Shown here in pieces: positions 18,323 through 26,255 of a stretch of 64,000 bases of DNA. Position numbers and translations under genes: made by a program. The first letter of the stretch is position 1. The number at the start of each line of letters is the position of its first letter. This stretch comes from SHVO01 sp050246995 (lineage in GTDB: Bacteria; Pseudomonadota; Alphaproteobacteria; Rhodospirillales; Rhodospirillaceae), in contig JBFWVA010000002.1 of the NCBI GenBank assembly GCA_050246995.1, forward strand, positions 372,001-436,000, in the 5' to 3' direction. The notes under the pieces were generated by a model. The model saw only the letters and a program-made list of their open reading frames with translations. It made no database searches and had not been told where the DNA came from.

Positions 18323-19412
18323 ATGGGGATGGCGGCGCGGACGGCCGCGTTTCCGTGGGCAGCGTCGGCGGCACGAGCGCAGGCAGCACCGGAGCCGCGG
18401 GCACGATGCCGCGGAAGATCGTCTCGCGGTCCATGAGGATATTGCGCACCGCGAACTGGCCATCGCGCGGAAGCGCCGGGATCATGACCCGGTTGGGCAC
18501 GAAGGTATTGCCCACAATCAAGCGGCCTTCGAGTTGAACCGGCAGCCCCGCGATCGGCCTGATATCCGTCGGTGAAATACGAAGGCCCATGAGGCGCTCG
18601 CCGGGCACGAAAGTTTGCACCGACACCTCGTGCACACCGGCGGTAAAGCGCGCATCGGTCTGCGGACGCACGCTCGCGACCGTGAAGCGGCCATCGGTGG
18701 GACGCATATCGACAACCACCGCATCGCCAGGGGCGGCGTTATGCGCGCCGATGTCCAGCCCGGCCACGCGGCCGTCGCGAACCACGCCAGCGACCATGGC
18801 ACGCGTGCCCGCTTGCGGCAGACGGACGACCGATGTGCCCTCGATCACGGCGCTGGCATCGCGTAATCCAGACACCGCGACCCAATCACCGGGCGCGACT
18901 TTCTCGGCCGCTTCAGCGCTCATATCCGCCAGACGCACCGTTTGCCCCAGCACGGTCAGGGTCTTTCCGTCCGCGCTGACGGCCGAAACCGGGCCCATGG
19001 CCGCGAGGCGCACGTCGACACTGGCGGCGCGCAGCTTGCCTTCGCTCTGGTCGGCTTCGATGACGACGAGCTGACCAAGATGAATGTCGGCCTCGGTCGC
19101 GGGGTGGCCTTCGAGCGTCACGACGGAGGTTTCGTCGATCTCGACTTCGTAGCCGTTGACGCACAGAGAACCGAATCCGGTGACGACGCCGATGATCCCC
19201 GCGCGGATGCCCGATCCGCCGAGCCCGCGGTCTTCGCTACTGATCCCGCTGCCGCCCAAGCCGCGATCGGTCGAGACAAGCTGAAGGGCATCAAGGCTGC
19301 GGGGCCCCGGCGGCGTGAAACTACACGAGGCGAAGAGAAGCGGCCCGGACGCGCAGGACGACAGGAGGGCAAGCGCACTCGCGCCAAGCAGAAGGCGCAA
19401 GGCTCTGGTCAT
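18321..19412 (-). CDS. DUF5666-type lipoprotein
   Basis: 363 residues. Lipoprotein signal peptide MTRALRLLLGASALALLSSC with lipobox LSSC, so it is probably lipid-anchored. Just after it, the motif DRGLGGSGI occurs twice in tandem (about 49-57 and 61-69), followed by AGIIGVVTGFGSLCVNGYEVEID, the typical DUF5666 opening. The rest is repeated beta-strand modules (GxVxxxDxxxLTVLGQTVR-like), suggesting consecutive small OB-like barrels. The C-terminus is Pro-rich. The start overlaps the end of the DUF6502 gene by 4 bp (ATGA), so the pair is translationally coupled. Function unknown. Confidence 0.8.
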   Translation of the reverse strand: MTRALRLLLGASALALLSSCASGPLLFASCSFTPPGPRSLDALQLVSTDRGLGGSGISSEDRGLGGSGIRAGIIGVVTGFGSLCVNGYEVEIDETSVVTLEGHPATEADIHLGQLVVIEADQSEGKLRAASVDVRLAAMGPVSAVSADGKTLTVLGQTVRLADMSAEAAEKVAPGDWVAVSGLRDASAVIEGTSVVRLPQAGTRAMVAGVVRDGRVAGLDIGAHNAAPGDAVVVDMRPTDGRFTVASVRPQTDARFTAGVHEVSVQTFVPGERLMGLRISPTDIRPIAGLPVQLEGRLIVGNTFVPNRVMIPALPRDGQFAVRNILMDRETIFRGIVPAAPVLPALVPPTLPTETRPSAPPSP

Positions 19413-20275
19413 TTGGCCTTGTCCGGATCGTCGGACGGCGGTTCGTCGGCGCCCTGATAGTAGTAGATGCCGAGCGCCATGCGGTAGGTGGCGTCTTTCT
19501 TGCCTTCGTCGGCATCGGCGAACTTCAGCGCTTCCTTGTTCAGCGTAAGGAGCGTCTTCATGCCAAGCTCCGTGGCTTGGGCTTGCAGCTTCTGCACGCT
19601 GTCGGCGGTGAGTTTATCGTAGTAAACGGCACGTTCGAGATGCGGCTCGCCCTCTCCGAGCGCGTTGTGAACGACGGTGGCGATGTGATCGCCCACGTTG
19701 CGGCCAAGGAAATAGACCTTCTCGTCGAAGCCGCGCTGCGGAACAAATGCGCCGGCGTTCAGGCGGATCTGCTCATTCGCATCGATGGCGACGAGACCCA
19801 GACGCAGCCATTCGTCGAGGATAACGCGCGGCGAAACGTCCGTGGATACGCTGCGAACGAGCGCGTCAAACGAGGCGGTGCCGGCCTTCGCGGAACGCGG
19901 CAGCGGCGCCGGCGCGCCTTTGGCGGTGCGGAATTTGCGGTCGCCTGTCCAGATGCCGATGAGACGCGCGCCCAGCGACACGGCGGCGGGGGGACTCCGT
20001 TCCGGCGGCGGTTCACCTTGAATCCGGTTGATGTCCTTGCGCTGGAGGCCCGTCACGATGGACAGACGGCTGACCGTCGGCACCTCGCCGGCCGCAGCCA
20101 GCGACCTTTGCGCTTCGGCGACATAGACGGTCTTTAGAAGGCCGGACAGGTAGGAAAAGGTAATGCCGCGGGCGATCAGCAACCGCACGAGTGGACCCAG
20201 CATACGCGTCACGGCGCGGACCAACGCCGCGGACGGCTGCTTCATCTGCGCTGAGGCGTTGGAACCGCTGGACAT
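19409..20275 (-). CDS. DUF6502 family protein, possible regulator
   Basis: 288 residues, soluble. The N-terminal 100 residues contain RGITFSYLSGLLKTVYV and TVSRLSIVTGLQRKDINRI, an arrangement that looks like a winged-helix or HTH region; I match it to DUF6502 from memory of the family. A central stretch (about 150-230) and a helical C-terminus follow, with an acidic end (DEPPSDDPDK). Members commonly sit beside DUF5666 genes, as here with a 4-bp overlap. DNA binding is inference. Confidence 0.75.
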   Translation of the reverse strand: MSSGSNASAQMKQPSAALVRAVTRMLGPLVRLLIARGITFSYLSGLLKTVYVAEAQRSLAAAGEVPTVSRLSIVTGLQRKDINRIQGEPPPERSPPAAVSLGARLIGIWTGDRKFRTAKGAPAPLPRSAKAGTASFDALVRSVSTDVSPRVILDEWLRLGLVAIDANEQIRLNAGAFVPQRGFDEKVYFLGRNVGDHIATVVHNALGEGEPHLERAVYYDKLTADSVQKLQAQATELGMKTLLTLNKEALKFADADEGKKDATYRMALGIYYYQGADEPPSDDPDKAK

Positions 20276-20336
20276 AGGTTAGGTATGTATCACCCGCCAG
20301 CGCGCACCGGAATGGGCAAAAAACCCTTCTAGAGCG

Positions 20337-20699
20337 TCAATAGGCTCCGCAATGCGGACAGCGCCAGGGCATGCCGTCCGCACGCTGCGGATGGGTCTTA
20401 TTCGCCTTGGGTTTCATGAAATGGAAGAGCTCGCATTCCTTGAGGAACGCCTGCTCGGGATCGTCGTAATACTCGAACTTGAAGCGATTGGCCTTGCCGA
20501 CGAAGGATTTGAGCGCCTTGCGGACGTCGGAATCGGACCGGCCCACATAGAGCATCATGAAGCGGCCGTCGTGGCCGAGCACCCCGAGACCGAACGTGCC
20601 CGGGGCGATGAACTTCAATTCTTTGTCTATGGATTCGATTGTGAGCGGAAAGGACCCGCGCAGCCCAGAACCGACCGTCATCCTCGTCCCATCTCCCAT
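20337..20699 (-). CDS. Small conserved hypothetical with GIY-YIG-like pattern and C-terminal zinc knuckle
   Basis: 120 residues; the ATG at 20699 is preceded by GGGAG. Residues about 33-95 read GTFGLGVLG, then MLYVGRSDSDVRKAL and E-x-ELFHFM, reminiscent of a degenerate GIY-YIG fold (strand, YVGRS loop, helix, catalytic-type Glu). The end is WRCPHCGAY, half of a zinc-binding site. No nuclease activity can be claimed. It stands alone between the DUF6502 gene and divergent 20.8-kb genes. Confidence 0.65.
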   Translation of the reverse strand: MGDGTRMTVGSGLRGSFPLTIESIDKELKFIAPGTFGLGVLGHDGRFMMLYVGRSDSDVRKALKSFVGKANRFKFEYYDDPEQAFLKECELFHFMKPKANKTHPQRADGMPWRCPHCGAY

Positions 20700-20801
20700 C
20701 TCCCGTCTCTACTATAGCGCGAGAAAGCCCGAGGTAAATGGCCGGATAGGGTTGGTTTTTGCTGTCGTCGGCCCCTCACCGCTGACATAAGACTCGGCAT
20801 T

Positions 20802-21068
20802 ATGACGTGGAAACGCCTCGACGTGAGCCCGGACGCCGCCGCAACGCTTAAAACCGCGTTTGCAGAAACTTTCGAGCGCGCCGGCCAGCCGCGGAACGCG
20901 GCCCTGTTCGAGGTCGCAGCGGAAAGTGGGATGCAGCTTTATCTTTCGCCGGGCGCGAGCGCGTTGTTCGAGGCCACCCTGAAAGCGGTCGCAAAAAAGG
21001 GGGCTGGGGCGCCTCCGCCTGGCGCGCAGCTGGTTGTCGGCGACCCGGCGACCTGGGGCCGGAGATGA
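20802..21068 (+). CDS. Hypothetical protein, 88 residues
   Basis: Small soluble protein (MTWKRLDVSPDAAATLKTAF...) with a helical N-terminal half and a Pro/Gly-rich end. No family recognised. Its stop overlaps the start of the DMT transporter by 4 bp (ATGA), so the two are translationally coupled, which supports it being real. Confidence 0.6.
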   Translation: MTWKRLDVSPDAAATLKTAFAETFERAGQPRNAALFEVAAESGMQLYLSPGASALFEATLKAVAKKGAGAPPPGAQLVVGDPATWGRR

Positions 21069-22006
21069 GCACGCGTAATCTTTGGCTGGGGATCGCGTGC
21101 GGTGCCGCCGCGGGCGCAGTGTGGGGCATCGTATTCATTGCCCCGAGTTTCACGCGCGACTTCACACCGTTCCAACTCGCGGTCGCGCGTTACATCACCT
21201 ATGGCTTGATCTCGGCGCTTCTGATCGCACCGCGCTGGCGCGCGATCGTGGCGACCCTTGGATTTCAAGAGTGGCGCGCGCTCACCTGGATGAGCTTCGT
21301 GGGCAACATCGTCTACTTTTTCTTGCTGGGGACCGGCGTGCAACTCGGCGGCGTGGCGATGACTTCGGTCGTCATCGGGTTCCTTCCAGTGACTGTCACC
21401 GTCATCACGAGCTTCGATAGGGGCGCGATCCCACTGCGCAAGCTCGTCCCCTCCCTCCTGCTCGGCGCCATCGGCAGCATCTGCGTGTCCATCGAAGCCC
21501 CGCCTTCGGTGACCAGCGATGAGTCGAGGCGGCTGATCGGAGTGGCGGCTGCCGTCGGGGCGTTGTGCTGTTGGACCGCCTTCGCCGTCGCGAACACGCG
21601 CTGGCTGGCGCGGGTGCGGCACATCTCCGGCCACGATTGGAATTTGCTGGGCGGCGTCGTGACCGGGTCGCTCGCGCTACTGTGCATCGTCCCCGCGTTC
21701 TTGTTCTCGGGCACGGCACACCAGACAAATGACTGGATGAGATTCATCGTCACGGCGGCGGGCATCGCGCTGGCGGCGTCGATCATCGGAAACATGTTCT
21801 GGAATATGGCCAGCCGCTATCTGCCCGCGACACTGGTCGGTCAAATGATCCTGTTCGAAACGCTGTTCGCGCTGCTTTACGGGTTTTTGTGGGAACGACG
21901 CCTCCCGACGGCGCTGGAGGGCGTGGCGATCGTCCTCTTGATCGCAAGCGTGGTCCTGTGCGTCAGCGCACACCGGCCTGCGCCGGTTCATCCCGAAACC
22001 GCGTAG
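21065..22006 (+). CDS. DMT-superfamily (EamA-type) transporter
   Basis: 313 residues with about 10 transmembrane segments in two EamA repeats. The N-terminal repeat begins GIACGAAAGAVWGIVFIAP and the second ends in FLWERRLPTALEGVAIVLL, the E-R-P pattern typical of EamA proteins. Probably exports a small metabolite; substrate unknown. It is coupled to the 88-residue upstream gene. Its stop codon directly abuts that of the convergent ABC-F gene (TAG-CTA). Confidence 0.85.
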   Translation: MSTRNLWLGIACGAAAGAVWGIVFIAPSFTRDFTPFQLAVARYITYGLISALLIAPRWRAIVATLGFQEWRALTWMSFVGNIVYFFLLGTGVQLGGVAMTSVVIGFLPVTVTVITSFDRGAIPLRKLVPSLLLGAIGSICVSIEAPPSVTSDESRRLIGVAAAVGALCCWTAFAVANTRWLARVRHISGHDWNLLGGVVTGSLALLCIVPAFLFSGTAHQTNDWMRFIVTAAGIALAASIIGNMFWNMASRYLPATLVGQMILFETLFALLYGFLWERRLPTALEGVAIVLLIASVVLCVSAHRPAPVHPETA

Positions 22007-23827
22007 CTATTCGCTCGCGATTTCCTCGCGAAGGATTTCAAGGTCGAGCCATTCGTTCTCGGCGGCGGCGAGATCGGCTTCGGCCTTATGCAGCGTTTCA
22101 GACGCTGCGGCGTATCCCTTGGGGTCGCGGCTGTAGAGGGCGGGATCGGCGAGCTTCTTGTTCGCCGCCGCGATGTCATTGCGGAGCTGCTCCATGCGCG
22201 TGGGCAGGGTCTCAAGCGCGTGCTTCTGCTTGAAGGTGAGTTTGCGCTTCTGCTGGCGCTCGCCGGCCGGTTCGTCGGAGATGGCTTTGTCGGCCTTCGG
22301 GGCGGGGCGCTGCGGCTGCGACAACGCCTGCACGCCGTAGCCGCGCTGATTGACCATATCCGCATAACCGCCTGGATAGAGCTGCCAGCGTCCGTCGCCT
22401 TCAAAGGCGATAACGCTGGTGGCGACACGGTCCAGGAAGTCGCGGTCGTGACTGACGAGCAACACGGTGCCGGCGTAGTCGGCGAGCATTTCCTGCAAGA
22501 GGTCCAGCGTCTCGAGGTCGAGGTCGTTAGTGGGCTCGTCGAGCACGAGCACGTTGGAGGGCAGCGAAAGCGCGCGCGCGAGCATAAGGCGGCCGCGTTC
22601 CCCGCCCGAAAGGACACTGACCGGCGTGTTGGCCTGCTCTGGGGTAAAGAGAAAGTCCTTCATATACCCGACGACGTGACGCGGTTTACCGGCGACCATC
22701 ACATGGTCCCCATGACCACGGGTGAGGTTCTGCATCAGGGTGCCGTTCACATCGAGCGCTTCGCGGCGCTGGTCGAGCGTGACGATCTCAAGGCTCGTGC
22801 CGAGCTTCAATGTCCCCGAGTCCGGTGCAAGCTCGCCGGTGAGAAGCTTGAGGAGCGTCGTCTTGCCGGCGCCGTTGGGGCCGACGATGCCGATACGGTC
22901 GCCGCGAAGGACCGTCACCGTGACGTCGCGCACGACGGTCCGCTCGCCGAAAGCTTTCGAGAGACCTTTTGCTTCCATCAGAAGCTTCGAAGAAATCGCG
23001 GCATCGGTGGCCGTCATCTCGACGGTGCCGGCGACACGGCGCCCTTCCTTCCGCTCCTGACGCAAATCGGCGAGCGCGGCGACGCGGCGCACGTTGCGTT
23101 TTCTGCGGCCCGAGACACCGTGGCGGATCCAGTGTTCCTCGGCCGCGATCTTACGGTCGAGCTTGTGGCGCTCCAGTTCTTCCTGCGCGAGTACATCGTC
23201 GCGCCAATCCTCGAAGGCGGCGAAACCTTGATCGAGGCGGCGCGTCTTGCCCCGGTCCAGCCAGACGGTGGCCGTGCCGAGGTTGGTGAGGAAGCGCCGG
23301 TCGTGGCTGATGAGCACCAGGGCCGACCTAGACCGCTTCAATTCATCCTCCAGCCACTCGATAGCGGGGAGATCGAGGTGGTTGGTAGGCTCGTCGAGCA
23401 ACAACACATCGGGCTGCGGCGCGAGCACGCGCGCGAGCGCGGCGCGGCGCGCTTCACCGCCGGAAAGCGATCGTGGATTCTCCTCGCCCGAAAGGCCGAG
23501 ATGATTGAGCAGCGTACGCGCGCGGTGCGGATCATCATGCTCGGCGAACGCGCTTTCCACATAAGCCAGCACGTTGGGGTAGGCGGAGAGATCCGGTTCC
23601 TGCGGCAGATACGCGACGGACACGCCCTGCTGCACCACGCGTTCGCCGCGGTCAGCTTCGACGAGCCCTGCTGCGATTTTCAGAAGCGTGGATTTGCCCG
23701 AGCCGTTGCGGCCGATCAGCGACAAGCGCTCACGGTGACCGATCGCGATCTCGGCTCCCTCCAGGAGCGGCGTTCCGCCGAAGGTCAGATGAATGTCGGA
23801 CAGCGTCAAAAGGGGCGGCAAGGTCAA
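22007..23827 (-). CDS. uup: ABC-F ATPase, Uup-like
   Basis: 606 residues, beginning at TTG 23825-23827 since no ATG or GTG is available before the first ATPase strand. Two ABC cassettes, no membrane domain: Walker A GRNGSGKST and GPNGAGKTT, signatures LSGGEARRA and LSGGERGRL, Walker B LLLDEPTNHLD and LVLDEPTNDLD. The cassettes are joined by a charged helical linker. The C-terminal 80 residues form a Lys/Glu-rich coiled coil, as in Uup. ABC-F proteins act on the ribosome or on DNA structures; Uup is linked to precise excision of transposons and to ribosome function. Resistance activity is not indicated. Confidence 0.9.
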   Translation of the reverse strand: MTLPPLLTLSDIHLTFGGTPLLEGAEIAIGHRERLSLIGRNGSGKSTLLKIAAGLVEADRGERVVQQGVSVAYLPQEPDLSAYPNVLAYVESAFAEHDDPHRARTLLNHLGLSGEENPRSLSGGEARRAALARVLAPQPDVLLLDEPTNHLDLPAIEWLEDELKRSRSALVLISHDRRFLTNLGTATVWLDRGKTRRLDQGFAAFEDWRDDVLAQEELERHKLDRKIAAEEHWIRHGVSGRRKRNVRRVAALADLRQERKEGRRVAGTVEMTATDAAISSKLLMEAKGLSKAFGERTVVRDVTVTVLRGDRIGIVGPNGAGKTTLLKLLTGELAPDSGTLKLGTSLEIVTLDQRREALDVNGTLMQNLTRGHGDHVMVAGKPRHVVGYMKDFLFTPEQANTPVSVLSGGERGRLMLARALSLPSNVLVLDEPTNDLDLETLDLLQEMLADYAGTVLLVSHDRDFLDRVATSVIAFEGDGRWQLYPGGYADMVNQRGYGVQALSQPQRPAPKADKAISDEPAGERQQKRKLTFKQKHALETLPTRMEQLRNDIAAANKKLADPALYSRDPKGYAAASETLHKAEADLAAAENEWLDLEILREEIASE

Positions 23828-23927
23828 TCTTTCAGCAGCTAGGGGCGCACGCGTTTAACCATAGGTTGCCCCGTCATTCCACTGCGAAGCGGTTGCTGAA
23901 ATCACGATATCGCGTAAAGTCGCCGAC

Positions 23928-24659
23928 ATGGCTGAAGGGGATCCGCAAGAGACCGAGGCTAAACCAGTGGAGCCCGAAGCGGGCAACACCGGGGGCGGGC
24001 GGAGCATCGCCAAAAAGAACCGGCCCGGACGGCGTACGCGCACTCCAGCACCGCCGCCACTGCCGCCGGCCGCGCGTACGTTTCTCACGGCGGAGGACGC
24101 GGCTTCGTGGTTCGTCAGCGACCTTATGGAAGTCTCAGGCTTCATACGCGCGAGCATGCGCCACCGATCCGGCTACTCCCACTATCGCCCGATCCTGACC
24201 AAACCGGACCCGTGGTACTTCGCGGGTCTTGTCGCATTAGAGGCGTCCAAGATCATCGACCTGTTCCCGCCGGCGAAAGCCGATGCCTTGTTACGCGAAG
24301 TCCTGGTGCAGGCCGACGCGGCGGGCGCACGTCACGAAGTGAAGGTTTCGAACGTCGTGCTGGGCGTCATGGGCCGCCTGGGGATGGGGCAGCTTCTGCT
24401 CCATGGAAAGGTCCCGGACTTCCTGATCGCCAAGGTGATGCGCATCCTGCTTGGCTCGGCGAAGACAGCGGTGCGGCTGATCCCGAACAAGGATGCCCAT
24501 GAGCAGGTCACGTCCGCCCTCAAGATCGGTCATCCGGTATGGTGGCGTATGTTCGTGCGCCGGTTCGATGTGCGGCTGGGCGACGAACCCGTCCCGCAGC
24601 CCAAACTGGTGCCGATCAAGGACCCCGAAGCTGGATCGGATAAGGTCGCCGCAGCGTAA
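23928..24659 (+). CDS. Hypothetical protein
   Basis: 243 residues. An N-terminal 50-residue disordered tail rich in Glu/Pro then Lys/Arg (KKNRPGRRTRTPAPPPLPPA) precedes a helical domain. Within it AASWFVSDLMEVSGFIRASM and Trp-rich DPWYFAGLVALEASK stand out. No signal peptide or clear membrane helix. No family recognised. Divergent from the ABC-F gene and convergent with the 24.7-kb gene. Confidence 0.6.
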   Translation: MAEGDPQETEAKPVEPEAGNTGGGRSIAKKNRPGRRTRTPAPPPLPPAARTFLTAEDAASWFVSDLMEVSGFIRASMRHRSGYSHYRPILTKPDPWYFAGLVALEASKIIDLFPPAKADALLREVLVQADAAGARHEVKVSNVVLGVMGRLGMGQLLLHGKVPDFLIAKVMRILLGSAKTAVRLIPNKDAHEQVTSALKIGHPVWWRMFVRRFDVRLGDEPVPQPKLVPIKDPEAGSDKVAAA

Positions 24660-24744
24660 CGTGCGGCAGATTAAGTCACGGGATTGAAAGCTTTTCGGCC
24701 TCCCCGCTTTCGTCCCGACGCGTCGACATGACGGGACGAGTTCC

Positions 24745-25254
24745 TTAAATCTCTCGGCTATCGTACGCCCAATGGAGCAAGGCTTGCCGTTGGCGCTTGC
24801 GGCACCATAAGTCGCCCGGTTCGCAGTTCTTCTTGATCTGCCCGATGTGGCGGCGGATGGCTTTCCAGCGCTTGATCTGACGCTCGTCCTCGGCGGGCAT
24901 GCGCCGGCCCATGTAATAGCGGCAGTACCACTGGAACCAGCCGCGCGGATCGTCCTCGCAGATCCACCCCTTACGCCGCCATTCCGACAACGGCCGGCTG
25001 GCGTCGATGCGGAAGAAGTTCAGGAGTGGGTTACGCGCGCCGGCGGCCAATTGCGCATGCGTGAACCAGTCGGCGGGGAATTCCTTGCGGCAGTCGGTCA
25101 TGTACTTGCCGCCGAACACACCGAGACGCAGCATCTGTTTCGGGGTCAGCTCGGGTGTGAAGTCGGGATCGAACTTCTTGCCCATTGGGGCCGTGAGCGC
25201 GTAGCGGTAGTTTCGCTGCATCTTGTCGTTGACGACAACGAGCTTCTTTTTCAT
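24745..25254 (-). CDS. Conserved hypothetical protein coupled to xerD
   Basis: 169 residues, strongly aromatic and basic. Notable conserved-looking stretches: VVVNDKMQRNYRYALTAPMG, LRLGVFGGKYMTDCRKEFP, and WFQWYCRYYMGRRMPAEDER. I recall homologous proteins in many bacteria and plants, but no assigned function. Its ATG shares one base with the xerD stop (TGATG), so it is translated from the xerD transcript by coupling. Cys residues near the end (NCEPGDLWCRKR) could bind metal or form a disulfide; this is speculative. Confidence 0.75.
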   Translation of the reverse strand: MKKKLVVVNDKMQRNYRYALTAPMGKKFDPDFTPELTPKQMLRLGVFGGKYMTDCRKEFPADWFTHAQLAAGARNPLLNFFRIDASRPLSEWRRKGWICEDDPRGWFQWYCRYYMGRRMPAEDERQIKRWKAIRRHIGQIKKNCEPGDLWCRKRQRQALLHWAYDSREI

Positions 25255-26162
25255 CAGAGCTTGATTTTGGCCAGCGGGTGATTGTCGGCGACGAGGCGGC
25301 GCAGGCGCTCATCAAGGACGTGCGTATAAATCTGCGTGGTCGAGATGTCGGCGTGGCCGAGCATTTGTTGAAGCGCCCGCAGGTCGGCGCCGTTGGCGAG
25401 CAGATGCGTGGCGAAAGAGTGGCGCAGCACGTGCGGCGAAACGCGCGAGGGTGAGATCCCCGCGGCGACGGAAATTTCTTTCAAGAGGAGCGCAAAGCCG
25501 GTGCGCGTGAGATAACCTTCGCGGCTATCGGAGGGAAACAGCCAGCGCGAGCTTTTCGCGGCCTTCGGAATGTAGCTTTCGCGCACCTTGAGATAGGCGG
25601 TCAGCGCGCCGAGCGCCGCTTCGCCGACGGGCACCATGCGTTCCTTGTTGCCCTTCCCGCGCACGATAATGGTCGGTTTGTTGCGCGGCAGGGCGTTGAG
25701 CGGCAGCGAGACGAGTTCCGAGACACGCAAGCCCGTCGCATAGAGAAGCTCCAGCATCGCGGCGGCGCGCAGGCCCTGGCGCCCCTCGAGCCCGCGCGCG
25801 GCGGCAAGCAAGCGCTCGACTTCTTCAACCGTCAAATACTTGGGCAGCGGACGGCCCAAACGCGGGCTTTCCAGCGACGCCGCCGGATCGTCGGCGCGCA
25901 CGCCCTCGGCGTAGAGGAACTTGAAGAATTGACGCAGACACGACAGCCGCCGCGCCGCCGTGCGGGGCGCGAGGCCCATCGTATTCATGTGATCGAGATA
26001 GCGCCGCAGACCATCGACGTCAGCGGTGGCCGGATCGTGTTTCAGCACTTCGGTGACATCGTCGAGATCGCGGCGGTAGGCCTCCAGAGTGCGCGGCGAA
26101 GCGCCCCGCTCTACCGCGAGCATCTCGAGGAAATTCTCAACGTGACGTGATGTACTCGTCAT
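25254..26162 (-). CDS. xerD: Tyrosine recombinase XerD
   Basis: 302 residues, the usual Xer length. N-terminal SAM-like core-binding domain (1-100) and C-terminal catalytic domain with R146 (ATGLRVSEL), K170 (RGKGNKER), H244 and R247 (SPHVLRHSFATH), H270 (LGHADIS) and nucleophile Y279 (TTQIYTHV). It resolves chromosome dimers at dif with XerC and FtsK. XerC is not in the window. The high similarity of the pattern to XerD, together with single-copy chromosomal context, argues against a phage integrase. A palindromic repeat lies 44 bp upstream. Confidence 0.93.
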   Translation of the reverse strand: MTSTSRHVENFLEMLAVERGASPRTLEAYRRDLDDVTEVLKHDPATADVDGLRRYLDHMNTMGLAPRTAARRLSCLRQFFKFLYAEGVRADDPAASLESPRLGRPLPKYLTVEEVERLLAAARGLEGRQGLRAAAMLELLYATGLRVSELVSLPLNALPRNKPTIIVRGKGNKERMVPVGEAALGALTAYLKVRESYIPKAAKSSRWLFPSDSREGYLTRTGFALLLKEISVAAGISPSRVSPHVLRHSFATHLLANGADLRALQQMLGHADISTTQIYTHVLDERLRRLVADNHPLAKIKL

Positions 26163-26205
26163 CAGGAAGCATCCAACACTTTTAGTGTCTGCTTCATTTT
26201 TTGTT

Positions 26206-26254
26206 GTGCGTGGCCTTATCCGAAAACCGCTTCACGCTTTTCGGGGCCAAGCAC
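26206..26254. repeat. Dispersed palindromic element, copy A
   Basis: Outer arms GTGCGTGGCC / GGCCAAGCAC (one mismatch), inner arms CCGAAAA / TTTTCGG around CCGCTTCACGC, preceded by a T-rich run. Same family as copies at 33614, 35505 and 39695. Lies between the xerD start and the end of the secreted unknown gene. Confidence 0.85.
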
Positions 26255-26255
26255 G

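Noticed and set aside
22088..23842. 584-codon antisense frame within the ABC-F gene
   Set aside because: The minus frame carries both complete ATPase cassettes; the plus frame has no recognisable motif.
24710..24739. TCGTCCCG/CGGGACGA inverted repeat between convergent genes
   Set aside because: Only an 8-bp stem with a 14-nt loop and no T run; not counted as a terminator.
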